A stretch of 64,000 nucleotides of DNA from Raineyella sp. W15-4 (GTDB taxonomy: Bacteria; Actinomycetota; Actinomycetes; Propionibacteriales; Propionibacteriaceae). Shown here piece after piece: positions 1 through 8,303 of this stretch (the stretch's first letter is position 1; each line of letters opens with the position of its first letter). The stretch lies in the NCBI RefSeq assembly GCF_033170155.1, contig NZ_CP137079.1, positions 3,286,001 through 3,350,000 of the forward strand, in the 5' to 3' direction. The translations under genes and the position numbers were made by a program. Under the pieces are notes generated by a model, which searched no databases, was not told where the DNA came from, and saw only the letters and a program-made list of their open reading frames with translations.

Positions 1-106
1 GCGGCACCACTGCCACCGGCGCGCGCAGCACCAGGGCCATCAGCAGAAAGGCGGCGATCGGGACCAGGCCCCAGATCCGCGCCCGGCACGACGGTTTGTC
101 GACCAC
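1..106 (-). CDS. MFS transporter, N-terminal fragment (gene runs off the left edge)
   Basis: Only the first 35 codons lie in the window. They read from a GTG at 106 that is preceded by AGGAGG (111-116 on the plus strand). The peptide has a short charged start followed by a hydrophobic segment of about 20 residues (residues 12-30) and then LRAPVAVVP. That resembles the first helix of MFS transporters of the CynX/NimT type, where an RAP motif ends helix 1. The substrate cannot be told. A perfect 16-bp palindrome overlaps the region just upstream of the ribosome-binding site, so the gene is probably under a local repressor. Confidence 0.55.
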   Translation of the reverse strand, partial: MVDKPSCRARIWGLVPIAAFLLMALVLRAPVAVVP

Positions 107-114
107 AGCCCCTC

Positions 115-130
115 CTTTGTCCGGACAAAG
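115..130. promoter_or_regulatory. 16-bp perfect palindrome, candidate operator of the MFS gene
   Basis: CTTTGTCC followed directly by GGACAAAG is a perfect inverted repeat. It sits 8 nt upstream of the minus-strand GTG start and overlaps its AGGAGG. The TTGTCC/GGACAA arms resemble operators of FadR-type GntR regulators (TnGT...ACnA). That regulator assignment is inference; the palindrome is seen directly. Confidence 0.6.
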
Positions 131-146
131 CCAGTCTAGGGGGTCA

Positions 147-236
147 GGATCATCCACGAGCGCCGGGGCCGACCGGTCCCTCGCTGACGCACCGATCGAT
201 CCCGAGCGGATCATCCACGAGCGCCGGGGCCGACCG
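147..236. repeat. 29-nt direct repeat, two copies 61 nt apart
   Basis: The same 29 nt (beginning GGATCATCCACGAG and ending GGCCGACCG) occur at 147-175 and 208-236. They lie in the short non-coding gap between the MFS start and the HerA-like gene's stop. The two copies are identical. Their role is unknown. Confidence 0.85.
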
Positions 237-269
237 CTCCATGCCGCCGGTCCGTGCCGAACAGTCCGC

Positions 270-1928
270 TCAGCGCCGCCGGCCGGTGCCGAACAGTGAC
301 CGGGTGATCTCCCGGGCCGCCGATCGGGCCATCTGGCGCACCATGGTATTCTCACTGATCTCCTCGATCAGCGACTTCTCCCGGCGGGCCGGGCGTGAGG
401 GTGTCGTCCGCCCCGCCGTGCGGTCGGCCTGGCGCTGGGCACGCTCGGCCTCCGCGGCGGCCCGGTCGGCCTCGCGGGTCGCGGCGGCTTCGGCCTTCGC
501 CCGTTCGGCCTCCTCCTTCGCCCGCTGCGCCTCGGCCTTGGCCTGCTCGGCGGCCGCCTGTTCTGCCGCAGCCGCGGCCGCTCCGGCCTGCAGCTTGGCG
601 TTCAGCACCTCGTACGCCGACTCCCGGTCGATCGCGGTGCCGTAGCGGGCCTGCAGCGGCGAGCCCTCCACGGCCGCCGTCATCGCCGGCGCCTCGAGCG
701 GCTGCATGCTGGCCTGCGGGGCGCGCATCCGGGTCCAGGCCACCGGGGTCGGGGCACCGTCGGGGTTGAGGACGGTGACGATCGCCTCACCGATGCCGAG
801 CTGCTGGAGGCGTTCGGCGAGGTCGTAGTCGGTCTTCGGGTAGGTCGCCACCGCGGCCTTCAGCGCCTTGGCGTCGTTCGGGGTGTGGGCGCGGAGCTGG
901 TGCTGCACCCGCGACCCGAGCTGGGCGAGGACGTCCTCCGGGACGTCCTTCGGCGACTGGGTGACGAAGACGACGCCGACGCCCTTGGACCGGATCAGCC
1001 GTACGGTCTGTTCGATCGCGTCCAGGAACGCCTTGGAGGCGTCGTCGAACAGCAGGTGCGCCTCGTCGAAGAAGAAGACCAGCTTGGGCCGGTCGAGGTC
1101 TCCCGCCTCGGGCAGGTGCTGGTAGAGGTCGGCGAGCAGCCACATCAGGAAGGTGGAGAACAGCGCCGGCCGTTGGGCCAGATCGGGCAGCTCGAGCAGC
1201 GAGATCAGCCCGCGCCCGTCGGGCGTGGTGCGCAACAGGTCCTCGGTCTCGAACTCGGGCTCCCCGAAGAACAGATCCCCGCCCTGGGCCGACAGCGCGG
1301 CGAGCTGACGCTGGATGACCCCGACGGTGGCCTTCGCCAGCCCGCCGAGGTCGGCCAGCTCGGCCTTGCCGTCGTCGGAGACGAGGAACTTCAGCAGTTC
1401 GTTGAGGTCCTTCAGGTCGAGCAGCAGCAGCCCGTTGGTGTCGGCGTAGTGGAAGACCAGCGACAGCGACGACTCCTGGGTGGCGTTGAGCCCCAGCACC
1501 TTCGACAGCAGCAGCGGCCCGAAGGAGCTCACCGTGGCCCGCAGCGGCACCCCCGACCCCTGGCCGCCGAGCGCATAGAACTCCACCGGGCAGGCCGCCG
1601 GGGTGAAGTCCTGGCCGATCGCGGCGGTCCGGGTCAGCAGCTTCTCGTTGGCCGTGCCGGGCGCCGCGAGGCCGGACAGGTCGCCCTTGATGTCGGCGGC
1701 GAAGACAGGCACCCCCGCCGCGGAGATCTGCTCGGCGATGAGTTGCAGGGTCTTCGTCTTGCCGGTGCCGGTGGCGCCGGCGACCAGCCCGTGCCGGTTC
1801 AGCATGCTGAGGGCGAGCCGGATCTTCACGTCGGGGACGGGCTGGCCGTCGGCCACCAGCACGCCCAGCTCGATGGCATCGCTGTCGAAGGTGTAGCCCT
1901 TGCGGACCGCCTCGGTGGCATCGCTCAT
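270..1928 (-). CDS. HerA-like / DUF853-family ATPase
   Basis: This 552-residue protein is a RecA-fold ATPase of the HerA/FtsK superfamily. The Walker A is GATGTGKT at residues 51-58, and a Walker B-like stretch ending FFFDEAH lies near residue 286. FVTQSPKD follows, as in the DUF853 (helicase HerA-like, C-terminal) group. Residues about 440-515 are an Ala/Glu/Arg-rich coiled coil, and the tail is basic. Family members are presumed DNA- or protein-translocating hexamers; the substrate is unknown. No Shine-Dalgarno precedes the ATG. Instead a -10-like TAGCCT lies 6 nt upstream, indicating a leaderless mRNA. It stands alone in its orientation. Confidence 0.85.
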   Translation of the reverse strand: MSDATEAVRKGYTFDSDAIELGVLVADGQPVPDVKIRLALSMLNRHGLVAGATGTGKTKTLQLIAEQISAAGVPVFAADIKGDLSGLAAPGTANEKLLTRTAAIGQDFTPAACPVEFYALGGQGSGVPLRATVSSFGPLLLSKVLGLNATQESSLSLVFHYADTNGLLLLDLKDLNELLKFLVSDDGKAELADLGGLAKATVGVIQRQLAALSAQGGDLFFGEPEFETEDLLRTTPDGRGLISLLELPDLAQRPALFSTFLMWLLADLYQHLPEAGDLDRPKLVFFFDEAHLLFDDASKAFLDAIEQTVRLIRSKGVGVVFVTQSPKDVPEDVLAQLGSRVQHQLRAHTPNDAKALKAAVATYPKTDYDLAERLQQLGIGEAIVTVLNPDGAPTPVAWTRMRAPQASMQPLEAPAMTAAVEGSPLQARYGTAIDRESAYEVLNAKLQAGAAAAAAEQAAAEQAKAEAQRAKEEAERAKAEAAATREADRAAAEAERAQRQADRTAGRTTPSRPARREKSLIEEISENTMVRQMARSAAREITRSLFGTGRRR

Positions 1929-1934
1929 GGGGTC

Positions 1935-1940
1935 AGGCTA
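1935..1940 (-). promoter_or_regulatory. -10 hexamer TAGCCT of the HerA-like gene (leaderless)
   Basis: TAGCCT on the minus strand ends 6 nt before the ATG at 1928, so transcription would start at or next to the start codon. The same arrangement recurs at a dozen other genes in the window. Confidence 0.5.
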
Positions 1941-2095
1941 GCGAACGGCCGGGCCCGGCGTGACCCCCTGTCGGGTGCGGCCTGTCGGGTGCGGCCTGTC
2001 CGGTGCGGCCCGCCGGGTGCAGACGGCCGAAGGCCCCGGTGCCTGGGGGACGGCACCGGGACCCCCACCTGTGTGTGACTTCTTGCTGTGTTCTG

Positions 2096-2548
2096 CTACG
2101 ACGGCTGACCTCCCTGCTCCGACCCCTTGTCCTCAGGGCCCATGTACGGCATGCCGGCGGTCGGATCGGTGGCCTGGGCCCGGGTGGTCCGCAGCGTGTC
2201 GACCCGCTCGCGGTAGTCCTCGGGGCTGATGTCCCCCGCGGCGAGGCGGTTGGCGAGCGTACGCAGCGCCTCGTCCTCGGGAGCCGGCGGGGTGTGCGGG
2301 CCGTGGTGGTGGTGCGGATAGGCCCCGGGGCCGCCCTCGGGGCGTCCCTCCGGACCCCAGCCGAACAGCGGCGTCCCACGCCGTTCCGCCCGCTTGTACA
2401 AGAAGATGAGGAAGAGGACCAGCAGCAGCGGGCCGAGGAACATCAGAATGCCTCCGAAGAAGGATGAGAAACCGTACGCATGGTGGCCCATCATCGGGCC
2501 GGGCCCGATGTAGCCCGGCACCACCAGGGGCAGCAGCGAGGTGAACAT
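2096..2548 (-). CDS. Small membrane protein with C-terminal SHOCT domain
   Basis: The 150-residue product has one hydrophobic helix at about residues 30-51, then basic residues, a Gly/Pro/His-rich linker and a C-terminal SHOCT-type motif (about 95-125, with LAAGDISPEDYRERV). SHOCT domains are short oligomerisation or targeting modules often found at the C-terminus of membrane proteins. The ATG at 2548 was preferred because the frame further upstream is Arg/Pro-rich and runs through the divergent regulatory region. The gene is divergent from the sensor kinase at 2714 and shares a 165-nt intergenic region containing paired palindromes, so it may be a target of that two-component system (inference). 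Confidence 0.7.
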   Translation of the reverse strand: MFTSLLPLVVPGYIGPGPMMGHHAYGFSSFFGGILMFLGPLLLVLFLIFLYKRAERRGTPLFGWGPEGRPEGGPGAYPHHHHGPHTPPAPEDEALRTLANRLAAGDISPEDYRERVDTLRTTRAQATDPTAGMPYMGPEDKGSEQGGQPS

Positions 2549-2614
2549 GGCTCCAGTCTGGTCGGCCGGGCGGGTGCACACATCGGCCCGCGGGCGACAC
2601 TTCACGTACGCCCC

Positions 2615-2655
2615 TCGACGTACGTCGCCCCCTCGCCTCGACGTACGTCGCCCCC
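2615..2655. promoter_or_regulatory. Paired direct repeats each holding the palindrome CGACGTACGTCG
   Basis: TCGACGTACGTCGCCCCC occurs at 2615-2632 and again at 2638-2655, 23 bp apart and so about two helical turns. Each copy contains the perfect 12-bp palindrome CGACGTACGTCG. A weaker relative (CACGTACGCCCC) lies just upstream. The pair sits between divergent genes, 45-100 nt from the kinase promoter, which is where a dimeric regulator would bind. The most obvious candidate is the LuxR-type regulator encoded at 4597 (inference). Confidence 0.6.
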
Positions 2656-2701
2656 GGACGGCTACGCTCCGGCGGCGATGGTGCGCCCCGGGATACGTAC
2701 G

Positions 2702-2707
2702 TACGAT
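2702..2707 (+). promoter_or_regulatory. -10 hexamer TACGAT of the sensor kinase gene (leaderless)
   Basis: TACGAT ends 6 nt before the ATG at 2714. No Shine-Dalgarno is present, so the transcript is probably leaderless. Confidence 0.5.
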
Positions 2708-2713
2708 CGGGGC

Positions 2714-4093
2714 ATGGAACCCCGCCCCGGCCTGCCCGCATCGGGCCCGGACTCCCCCGACGGGCGCTCCCACGACTTCCCCTGGGGGCGTTCCCACGGC
2801 TCTCCCGCAGGACACGCCCACCCGCGGCACCGACTCGTCGCGACGGTGCTCAGCGCGATCGTGGTGGCCTGGCTGATGCTGGTCGCCGCGCTCCCCTCCG
2901 CCGTGCAGCGGGCGATGCGCGAGCACATGCGCGACCAGTCGATGATGCCGGGCCGCTATGACCCGTACGACCCCGGCTACCCCGACCCGACCGGCCCGTG
3001 GGCGCAGGCGCTCGACTCGCCGTGGCTGCCGGTGTTGGTCGCCGGGTGCCTGGTGGTCGGGGCCGGTCTGTTGCTGCGGACGGTCCGGCCGCGGCTGGCG
3101 TACGTGATGGTGTTGGCCGGGGTGGCCGGCTATCTGGTCGCCGGGGGCTCGCTGCCGTTCGCCCTACCGGCCCCGGCGATCGCCCTGGTCGCGCTGACCA
3201 GCAGCCGGCCCGGCCGGGCCTGGACCGCCTGGGTGCTGGCGCTGGTGCCGATGCTGTCGGCCGTCGGCTGGCGCCAGCCCTACCTCGGGCTGACCAGTGC
3301 CTGGCTCTACCCGGCGATCATCTTCGGCTTCGCGGCGATCCTGGTGCCGACCCTGATCACCGAGATGCGGCGCAGCCAACTGTTGGCCCGCCGACAGGCC
3401 CACGAGGAGGAGATGCGCCGGGTCGCCTATCGGGAGCGGCTGCGGCTCGCCCAGGACCTGCACGACGTCGTCGGGCACAGCCTGTCGACGATCTCGCTGC
3501 AGGCCGGGGTGGCACTGCGGTTCCTCGACGACGACCCGGCCCAGGCACGCGCATCTCTGGAGGCGATCCGCACCAGCGCCAAGGACTCGCTGACCGACGT
3601 CCGGCGCACCCTCGGCATCCTCCGCGACCCCCAGGAGGCCGCCCCGCTCGCCCCGGGCCCGACCCTGGACCGGCTCGACGACCTGATCGCCCCACTCGTC
3701 GCCGGCGGCGCGGCGATCACCCTGCACCGCAGCCCGGGGCTGGTGTCCAGCGTGCCGACACCGGTCCAGCAGGTCGCCTACCGAATCGTCCAGGAAGGAC
3801 TGACGAACGCCGTCCGGCACGCCCCCGGCACCCCGGTGGACCTCCGGGTCGACCGGGTCGGGGACCAGCTGCTGATCGAGGTCAGCAACGGCGGCCCGGC
3901 GCCCGACCGGCCGATCGTGGCCGGCAACGGCCTGCGCGGCATGCGGGAACGGGTCGCCACCCTCGGCGGCACACTGACGATCCACGACGAGGGCCCGGGA
4001 GGGGTGGCGATCAGCGCCGGCCTGCCGCTCGGGCCGACCGGCGAGGCAGGGCCGCCCGTCGCGTCGCCCGCCGTTCCCGGGCCGAGGGAATGA
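2714..4093 (+). CDS. Two-component sensor histidine kinase, NarL/HisKA_3 type
   Basis: This 459-residue membrane kinase has an extracytoplasmic Met/Tyr/Asp/Pro-rich loop after the first TM segment (about 42-62) and then about five further TM segments up to residue 215. A HisKA_3 dimerisation domain follows, with the phospho-acceptor His near residue 250 in DLHDVVGH. The ATPase domain has an N box NAVRHAPG near 365 and GNGLRGMRERV at about 403-413. It should phosphorylate the LuxR-type regulator at 4597. The two genes are separated by 503 nt of non-coding DNA, so they are not tightly coupled. The signal is unknown. Confidence 0.9.
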   Translation: MEPRPGLPASGPDSPDGRSHDFPWGRSHGSPAGHAHPRHRLVATVLSAIVVAWLMLVAALPSAVQRAMREHMRDQSMMPGRYDPYDPGYPDPTGPWAQALDSPWLPVLVAGCLVVGAGLLLRTVRPRLAYVMVLAGVAGYLVAGGSLPFALPAPAIALVALTSSRPGRAWTAWVLALVPMLSAVGWRQPYLGLTSAWLYPAIIFGFAAILVPTLITEMRRSQLLARRQAHEEEMRRVAYRERLRLAQDLHDVVGHSLSTISLQAGVALRFLDDDPAQARASLEAIRTSAKDSLTDVRRTLGILRDPQEAAPLAPGPTLDRLDDLIAPLVAGGAAITLHRSPGLVSSVPTPVQQVAYRIVQEGLTNAVRHAPGTPVDLRVDRVGDQLLIEVSNGGPAPDRPIVAGNGLRGMRERVATLGGTLTIHDEGPGGVAISAGLPLGPTGEAGPPVASPAVPGPRE

Positions 4094-4239
4094 GCGCGAA
4101 TCCGGCCGGGCGAAAGCCCGCCCCCGGCCTCCGACCGTTCCTGCCCACGGCTGGCGGTGGCCGGCCGGCTCCCGCGATATCGAGACGGATGCCGCCGGGT
4201 TCGGCAGCCGCGGTATCAGGTTGCCGCCGCGGTTCCAGT

Positions 4240-4269
4240 CAGATGCCGCCTGCCGACGCGCGGCATCTG
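4240..4269. terminator. Hairpin, 10-bp perfect stem, candidate terminator of the kinase gene
   Basis: CAGATGCCGC (4240-4249) and GCGGCATCTG (4260-4269) form a perfect stem around a 10-nt loop. It lies 147 nt after the kinase stop. No U-tract follows, so termination is only one possibility; a regulatory hairpin is another. Confidence 0.4.
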
Positions 4270-4305
4270 ACCACAAACGCGGGGTGTGACCACAAACGCG
4301 GGGTG
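4268..4305. repeat. 19-nt tandem duplication
   Basis: TGACCACAAACGCGGGGTG is present twice head to tail (4268-4286 and 4287-4305) without a mismatch. Confidence 0.8.
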
Positions 4306-4333
4306 TGACCTGTCGAGCCAACGGGGCGGCGCG

Positions 4334-4382
4334 CTCAGCGACCAGAACACGCGACAGCCATCACCTCAGCGACCAGAACACG
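4334..4382. repeat. 18-nt direct repeat, copies 31 nt apart
   Basis: CTCAGCGACCAGAACACG is present at 4334-4351 and 4365-4382, identical in both. Its function is unknown. Confidence 0.8.
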
Positions 4383-4541
4383 TTAGGACCCCCGACCTCT
4401 CTCCGCCCGGCGCACCACAGGAGCGCAGCACTACGATCCGCCACAACCGTCCGAGGTCCACCCACTAGCGTTACCGGTCGTGCACGACAACGAAACTCGG
4501 CCGCACATCGCCGTCGTCCTCGCCGACGAGACAACGGGGCG

Positions 4542-4583
4542 GACGAGACAGTCACCTTTCCATGACGAGACAGTCACCTTTCC
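4542..4583. repeat. 20-nt repeat in tandem (22-nt period) upstream of the response regulator
   Basis: GACGAGACAGTCACCTTTCC occurs at 4542-4561 and 4564-4583, one helical-turn multiple apart and 14 nt before the start codon of the regulator gene. A third partial GACGAGACA lies at 4526. The position suggests an operator or a leader element; this is inference. Confidence 0.6.
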
Positions 4584-4596
4584 CCAGGGAAGACCT

Positions 4597-5376
4597 ATGC
4601 CCCCCGAAGACACAACCACTTCCGGCTCCACCGCCGGCACCTCGTCCGGCCCCACCACCAGCGGCTCCCACTCCCCCCGTGCCAACACCAGCACCCCCCA
4701 CCCCGTCGAGCCCACCGCGGCCGAGCCCATCACCGTCCTGATCGCCGATGACCAACCGCTGGTCCGGATGGGGCTACGGGCCTTGGTCGACGCCGAGCAC
4801 GACATGACCGTCGTCGCGGAGGCGGGCACCGGTCTGGAGGCGGTGGCGCGGGTCCGGGAGCTTCATCCCGACGTGGTGCTGATGGACATCCGGATGCCCG
4901 AACTGGACGGCATCGCCGCGCTGCGCCGAATCGGCGCCGACCCCACCTGCGCCTCGACCCGGGTGGTGGTGCTGACCACCTTCGAACTCGACGAGTACGT
5001 CTTCGCCGCACTGCAGGCGGGCGCCGCCGGCTTCCTGGTCAAGGACTCCGAGCCCGACGAGATCCTCCGCGGCATCCGGCTCGCGGCCGGCGGATCCTCG
5101 TTGCTGTCGCCGAGCGTGACGCGTACGGTGATCGCCACCTTCACCGGCGCCGCCCCGACCGTACGCTCCGACGACCGGCTGGCCGTGCTGACCGAGCGCG
5201 AGCAGGAGGTGCTCGCCCTGGTCGGTGAGGGTCTCAACAACGCCGAGATCGGCGACCGACTGGTGGTGAGCACCGCCACCGCCCGCACCCACGTCAGCCA
5301 CATCATGGCCAAGCTCGGCGCCCGCGACCGGCCCCAGCTGGTGGTGATCGCCTACCAGACCGGGCTGGTGCGGTAG
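4597..5376 (+). CDS. LuxR/NarL-family response regulator
   Basis: The 259-residue product has a receiver domain starting at about residue 45 (ITVLIADDQ), a phospho-acceptor Asp near 97 in LMDIRMPELDG, and a C-terminal LuxR-type helix-turn-helix at about 200-250 (TEREQEVLALV, then ARTHVSHIMAKL). The first 43 residues are Thr/Ser/Pro-rich and unlike the family, which normally starts at the receiver. The ATG at 4597 is supported by AGGGA six nt upstream. An in-frame start 117 nt earlier would run through the tandem repeat and lacks a ribosome-binding site. The likely partner is the kinase at 2714. Confidence 0.88.
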   Translation: MPPEDTTTSGSTAGTSSGPTTSGSHSPRANTSTPHPVEPTAAEPITVLIADDQPLVRMGLRALVDAEHDMTVVAEAGTGLEAVARVRELHPDVVLMDIRMPELDGIAALRRIGADPTCASTRVVVLTTFELDEYVFAALQAGAAGFLVKDSEPDEILRGIRLAAGGSSLLSPSVTRTVIATFTGAAPTVRSDDRLAVLTEREQEVLALVGEGLNNAEIGDRLVVSTATARTHVSHIMAKLGARDRPQLVVIAYQTGLVR

Positions 5377-5540
5377 GCGGGCACGCCGGCACGGTCCGGA
5401 GAGCCGGCACGGCCGGCACGACGTCACCAGGACAGGCCGGCGGCAACCCATGTCCTGCTGACCCGCCAGCCGACGGGCCCGCAGCCCCGCCCGCTCACGC
5501 CGTCCTCACCGTACGTGCGCCCCGCCGACCGCCGCACCGT

Positions 5541-5546
5541 TAGAAT
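5541..5546 (+). promoter_or_regulatory. -10 hexamer TAGAAT upstream of the beta-helix protein gene
   Basis: TAGAAT lies 40 nt before the ATG at 5587. A conventional leader with a GGGAGGT ribosome-binding site follows. I see no clear -35. Confidence 0.45.
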
Positions 5547-5586
5547 CTGTCCCGGTCGGCGCCTGCCGGCACTGGGAGGTACGTCC

Positions 5587-6810
5587 ATGCAGGGAAAGCC
5601 ACGTGGCTTCGACAAGGCCAGACAGCTGATCGAACGCGGCGCCGACATCCCCAACCCGTGGACCCTCGATATCGGTGAGGACGTCGACATCGACCGGATC
5701 TCCGCCGACGGTGTGACCATCCATCCCGGCTGCCGGATCCACGGTGCGGACACGGTGATCTCCGCCGGCGTTGTCCTCGGCGAGGAGGGTCCGGTCACCC
5801 TGCAGGACTGCCGACTCGGCCCGGACGTACGTCTCAAGGCCGGCTACTTCGACCGCGCGGTGTTCCTCCAGGGCGCGTCGATGGGGCTGGGCGCCCACGT
5901 CCGCGAGGGCACCCTGCTGGAGGAGCAGGCCGGTGGGGCGCACACCGTCGGGCTGAAGCAGACGATCCTCTTCCCGTTCGTCACCCTCGGCAGCCTGATC
6001 AACTTCTGCGACGTGCTGATGGCCGGCGGCACCAGCCGTGCGCACCACTCCGAGGTCGGCTCCTCCTACATCCACTTCAACTTCACCCCCGACGGCAACA
6101 AGACGACCGCCTCGCTCTTCGGGGACGTGCCCCGCGGGGTGATGCTCGACCAGCCGCCGATCTTCCTCGGCGGCCAGGGCGGCACCGTCGGCCCGGTCCA
6201 GGTCGGCTTCGGCACCGTCGTCGGCGCCGGCTCGATCCTGCGCGACGACGTCCGGGAGGACGGCCTGCTCGTCCTCACCCCGCCGACCGACGGCGTCCGG
6301 CGCCCCAACACCCCCCGCCGGTACAAGCGGCTGACGCCGCTGCTGGAGAAGAACCTCGGCTATATCGCCAGCCTGATCGCCCTGGAGGCGTGGTACCGCA
6401 GCGTCCGCCGGCCGTTCTTCGCCGCCCAGGAGCTCGGCGAGCTGGTCCTCGAGGGCGCGCTGGAGATGCTGGAGCGGGCCCGGGCGGAGCGTACGAAGCG
6501 CCTCGCCGCGCTGATCACCACGATCGACCCGGACACCCCCGGCCGCCGGCAGCTGGTCGACCGGTACGCCGAGCTGCTGGCCTCCTGCGCCCCCGAGCAG
6601 GTCCCCGACACGCTGCGGACGGCCCCGCCGGCCCTGCTCGACCCGCTGGTCGCCGCCGCGGCCGCGGGCACCCGCTACGTCGCCGCCGTCCAGGAGCTGG
6701 CGGCCCCGGCAAAGGAGGCGGGCACCGCCTGGCTCCAGGCCATCATCGACGACACCGACGCCCGAGCGGCCGCCCTGGTGCCGGACATGGGCCTGTTCGA
6801 GGCCGACTGA
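5587..6810 (+). CDS. Left-handed beta-helix (hexapeptide-repeat) protein, UDP-GlcNAc pyrophosphorylase-like annotation
   Basis: The 407-residue protein starts at an ATG behind GGGAGGT. Residues about 50-225 carry hexapeptide-like turns of the left-handed beta-helix fold found in acyl- and nucleotidyltransferases such as the C-terminal part of GlmU (GVTIHPGCRI, VISAGVVLGE, VGPVQVGFGTVVGAGS). A helical domain fills residues 260-407. No classic nucleotidyltransferase P-loop is visible. Relatives are often annotated as UDP-N-acetylglucosamine pyrophosphorylase on thin evidence. Its position upstream of glmM and a nucleotidyltransferase-like gene supports a role in amino-sugar activation, but the enzyme activity is unproven. 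Confidence 0.65.
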   Translation: MQGKPRGFDKARQLIERGADIPNPWTLDIGEDVDIDRISADGVTIHPGCRIHGADTVISAGVVLGEEGPVTLQDCRLGPDVRLKAGYFDRAVFLQGASMGLGAHVREGTLLEEQAGGAHTVGLKQTILFPFVTLGSLINFCDVLMAGGTSRAHHSEVGSSYIHFNFTPDGNKTTASLFGDVPRGVMLDQPPIFLGGQGGTVGPVQVGFGTVVGAGSILRDDVREDGLLVLTPPTDGVRRPNTPRRYKRLTPLLEKNLGYIASLIALEAWYRSVRRPFFAAQELGELVLEGALEMLERARAERTKRLAALITTIDPDTPGRRQLVDRYAELLASCAPEQVPDTLRTAPPALLDPLVAAAAAGTRYVAAVQELAAPAKEAGTAWLQAIIDDTDARAAALVPDMGLFEAD

Positions 6811-6941
6811 CCGACCACGCAGCACACGCACCGTAGGACCCGCCGGGTGACAGGGCCGGAAGCGCCTAACGTCTCACGAGACGGTAGACGGTGGGTAGGA
6901 CCCGTCGGGTGAGGACCCGGCACCAGAAGGAGACACAGCAG

Positions 6942-8300
6942 ATGGGCAAGTTGTTCGGCACCGACGGCATCCGCGGCCAGGCCAACAGGTATCCGATGGA
7001 CGCGATCACCGCGTACCGGCTGGGCCAGGCCGTCACCCACGTGGTCAGCCGGGGCAAGCCCGCGGGACACCGCGTCCGGATCGTCATCGGCAAGGACACC
7101 CGCATCTCCGGCGACATGCTGGAGGGCGCCCTGGAAGCGGGCGTCACCTCGATGGGCGGCAACGTCGAGCTGCTCGGCGTACTGCCCACCCCGGGCATCG
7201 CCTACATCACCGAGTCGATGCGCGCCGACGCCGGGTTTGTCGTCTCGGCCTCGCACAACCCCTACCAGGACAACGGCATCAAGGTCTTCGCCGGCACCGG
7301 CTACAAGCTCTCCGACGAGGACGAGCACGAGATCGAGGACCTCATCCTCGGCGACGGGCTGGATGCGCTGGCCGCCGCCCCGCACGACCTCGGGCGGGCC
7401 CACCGGCTGGAGGACGCGGCCGGCCGCTACACCGTCTTCCTCAAGAACACCTTCCCCCGGGAACTGTCGATGGAGGGCGTCAAGGTCGTCCTCGACACCG
7501 GCAACGGCGCCACTTTCCAGGTCGCCCCGGCGATCTTCCGCGAACTCGGCGCCGACGTCACCGTCATCCACGACGAGCCGGACGGCTACAACATCAACGA
7601 GAACTGCGGTTCCCAGCACACCGAGGACCTGCGGGCCGCGGTGCTGGCCCGCGGCGCCCAGGTCGGGCTGGCCTTCGACGGTGACGGCGACCGGCTGATC
7701 GCCGTCGACGAGCGCGGCCAGGAGATCACCGGTGACCAGATCCTCGTCGTCTGCGCCAACCAGCTGCACGACGAGGGGCGGCTGGCCAACGACCTGCTGG
7801 TCTCCACGGTGATGAGCAACCTGGGCCTGACCCTGGCCTGCGAGAAGTACGGCTACAAACACCACGCCGCCAAGGTCGGCGACCGCTACGTCCTGGAGGA
7901 CATGCGCCGGCTCGGCGCGAACCTCGGCGGCGAGGACTCCGGCCACGTGATCTTCCTCGACCACCACACCACCGGCGACGGCGAACTGACCGCCCTCCAG
8001 GTGGTCGCCACCATGCTCAAGACCGGCCGGACGCTCTCCGACCTCGCCGCGGCGATGGACGTCTTCCCCCAGGTGCTGGTCAACGTCGAGGTCAACCGCA
8101 AGCCCGTCATCGACACCGTCCCGGAGATCGTCGCCGCGATCGGGCGGGCCGAGACCGAGCTGGCCGGCAAGGGCCGGGTGCTGGTGCGCTACTCCGGCAC
8201 CCAGAACCTCTGCCGGGTGATGGTGGAGGGTCCCACCCAGGAGCTGACCGGCCACTACGCGGAGGCGATCGCCGAGGTCGTTCGCTGCGCCCTCGGCTGA
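6942..8300 (+). CDS. glmM: Phosphoglucosamine mutase GlmM
   Basis: GlmM interconverts glucosamine-6-phosphate and glucosamine-1-phosphate on the way to UDP-GlcNAc for peptidoglycan. The 452-residue length is typical. The start reads MGKLFGTDGIRG, the family N-terminus. The phosphoserine loop is SASHNP with Ser about 104. The metal loop is DGDGDR near 246, the sugar-binding loop is GGEDSGH, and the phosphate-binding loop RYSGTQN is near the C-terminus. AAGGAG precedes the ATG by 9 nt. The next gene starts 3 nt after the stop, so the two are coupled. Two copies of GTAGGACCCG(C/T)CGGGTGA lie in the leader at 6833 and 6895. Confidence 0.95.
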   Translation: MGKLFGTDGIRGQANRYPMDAITAYRLGQAVTHVVSRGKPAGHRVRIVIGKDTRISGDMLEGALEAGVTSMGGNVELLGVLPTPGIAYITESMRADAGFVVSASHNPYQDNGIKVFAGTGYKLSDEDEHEIEDLILGDGLDALAAAPHDLGRAHRLEDAAGRYTVFLKNTFPRELSMEGVKVVLDTGNGATFQVAPAIFRELGADVTVIHDEPDGYNINENCGSQHTEDLRAAVLARGAQVGLAFDGDGDRLIAVDERGQEITGDQILVVCANQLHDEGRLANDLLVSTVMSNLGLTLACEKYGYKHHAAKVGDRYVLEDMRRLGANLGGEDSGHVIFLDHHTTGDGELTALQVVATMLKTGRTLSDLAAAMDVFPQVLVNVEVNRKPVIDTVPEIVAAIGRAETELAGKGRVLVRYSGTQNLCRVMVEGPTQELTGHYAEAIAEVVRCALG

Positions 8301-8303
8301 CCG

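Larger units (their letters stand above)
4094..4596. other. 503-nt non-coding gap dense in short repeats
   Basis: I see no credible gene here. The stretch contains a 10-bp-stem hairpin (4240-4269), a 19-nt tandem duplication (4268-4305), an 18-nt direct repeat (4334-4382) and a 22-nt-period tandem repeat just before the response regulator (4542-4583). These are listed separately. A gap this long between kinase and regulator genes is unusual. Confidence 0.7.
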
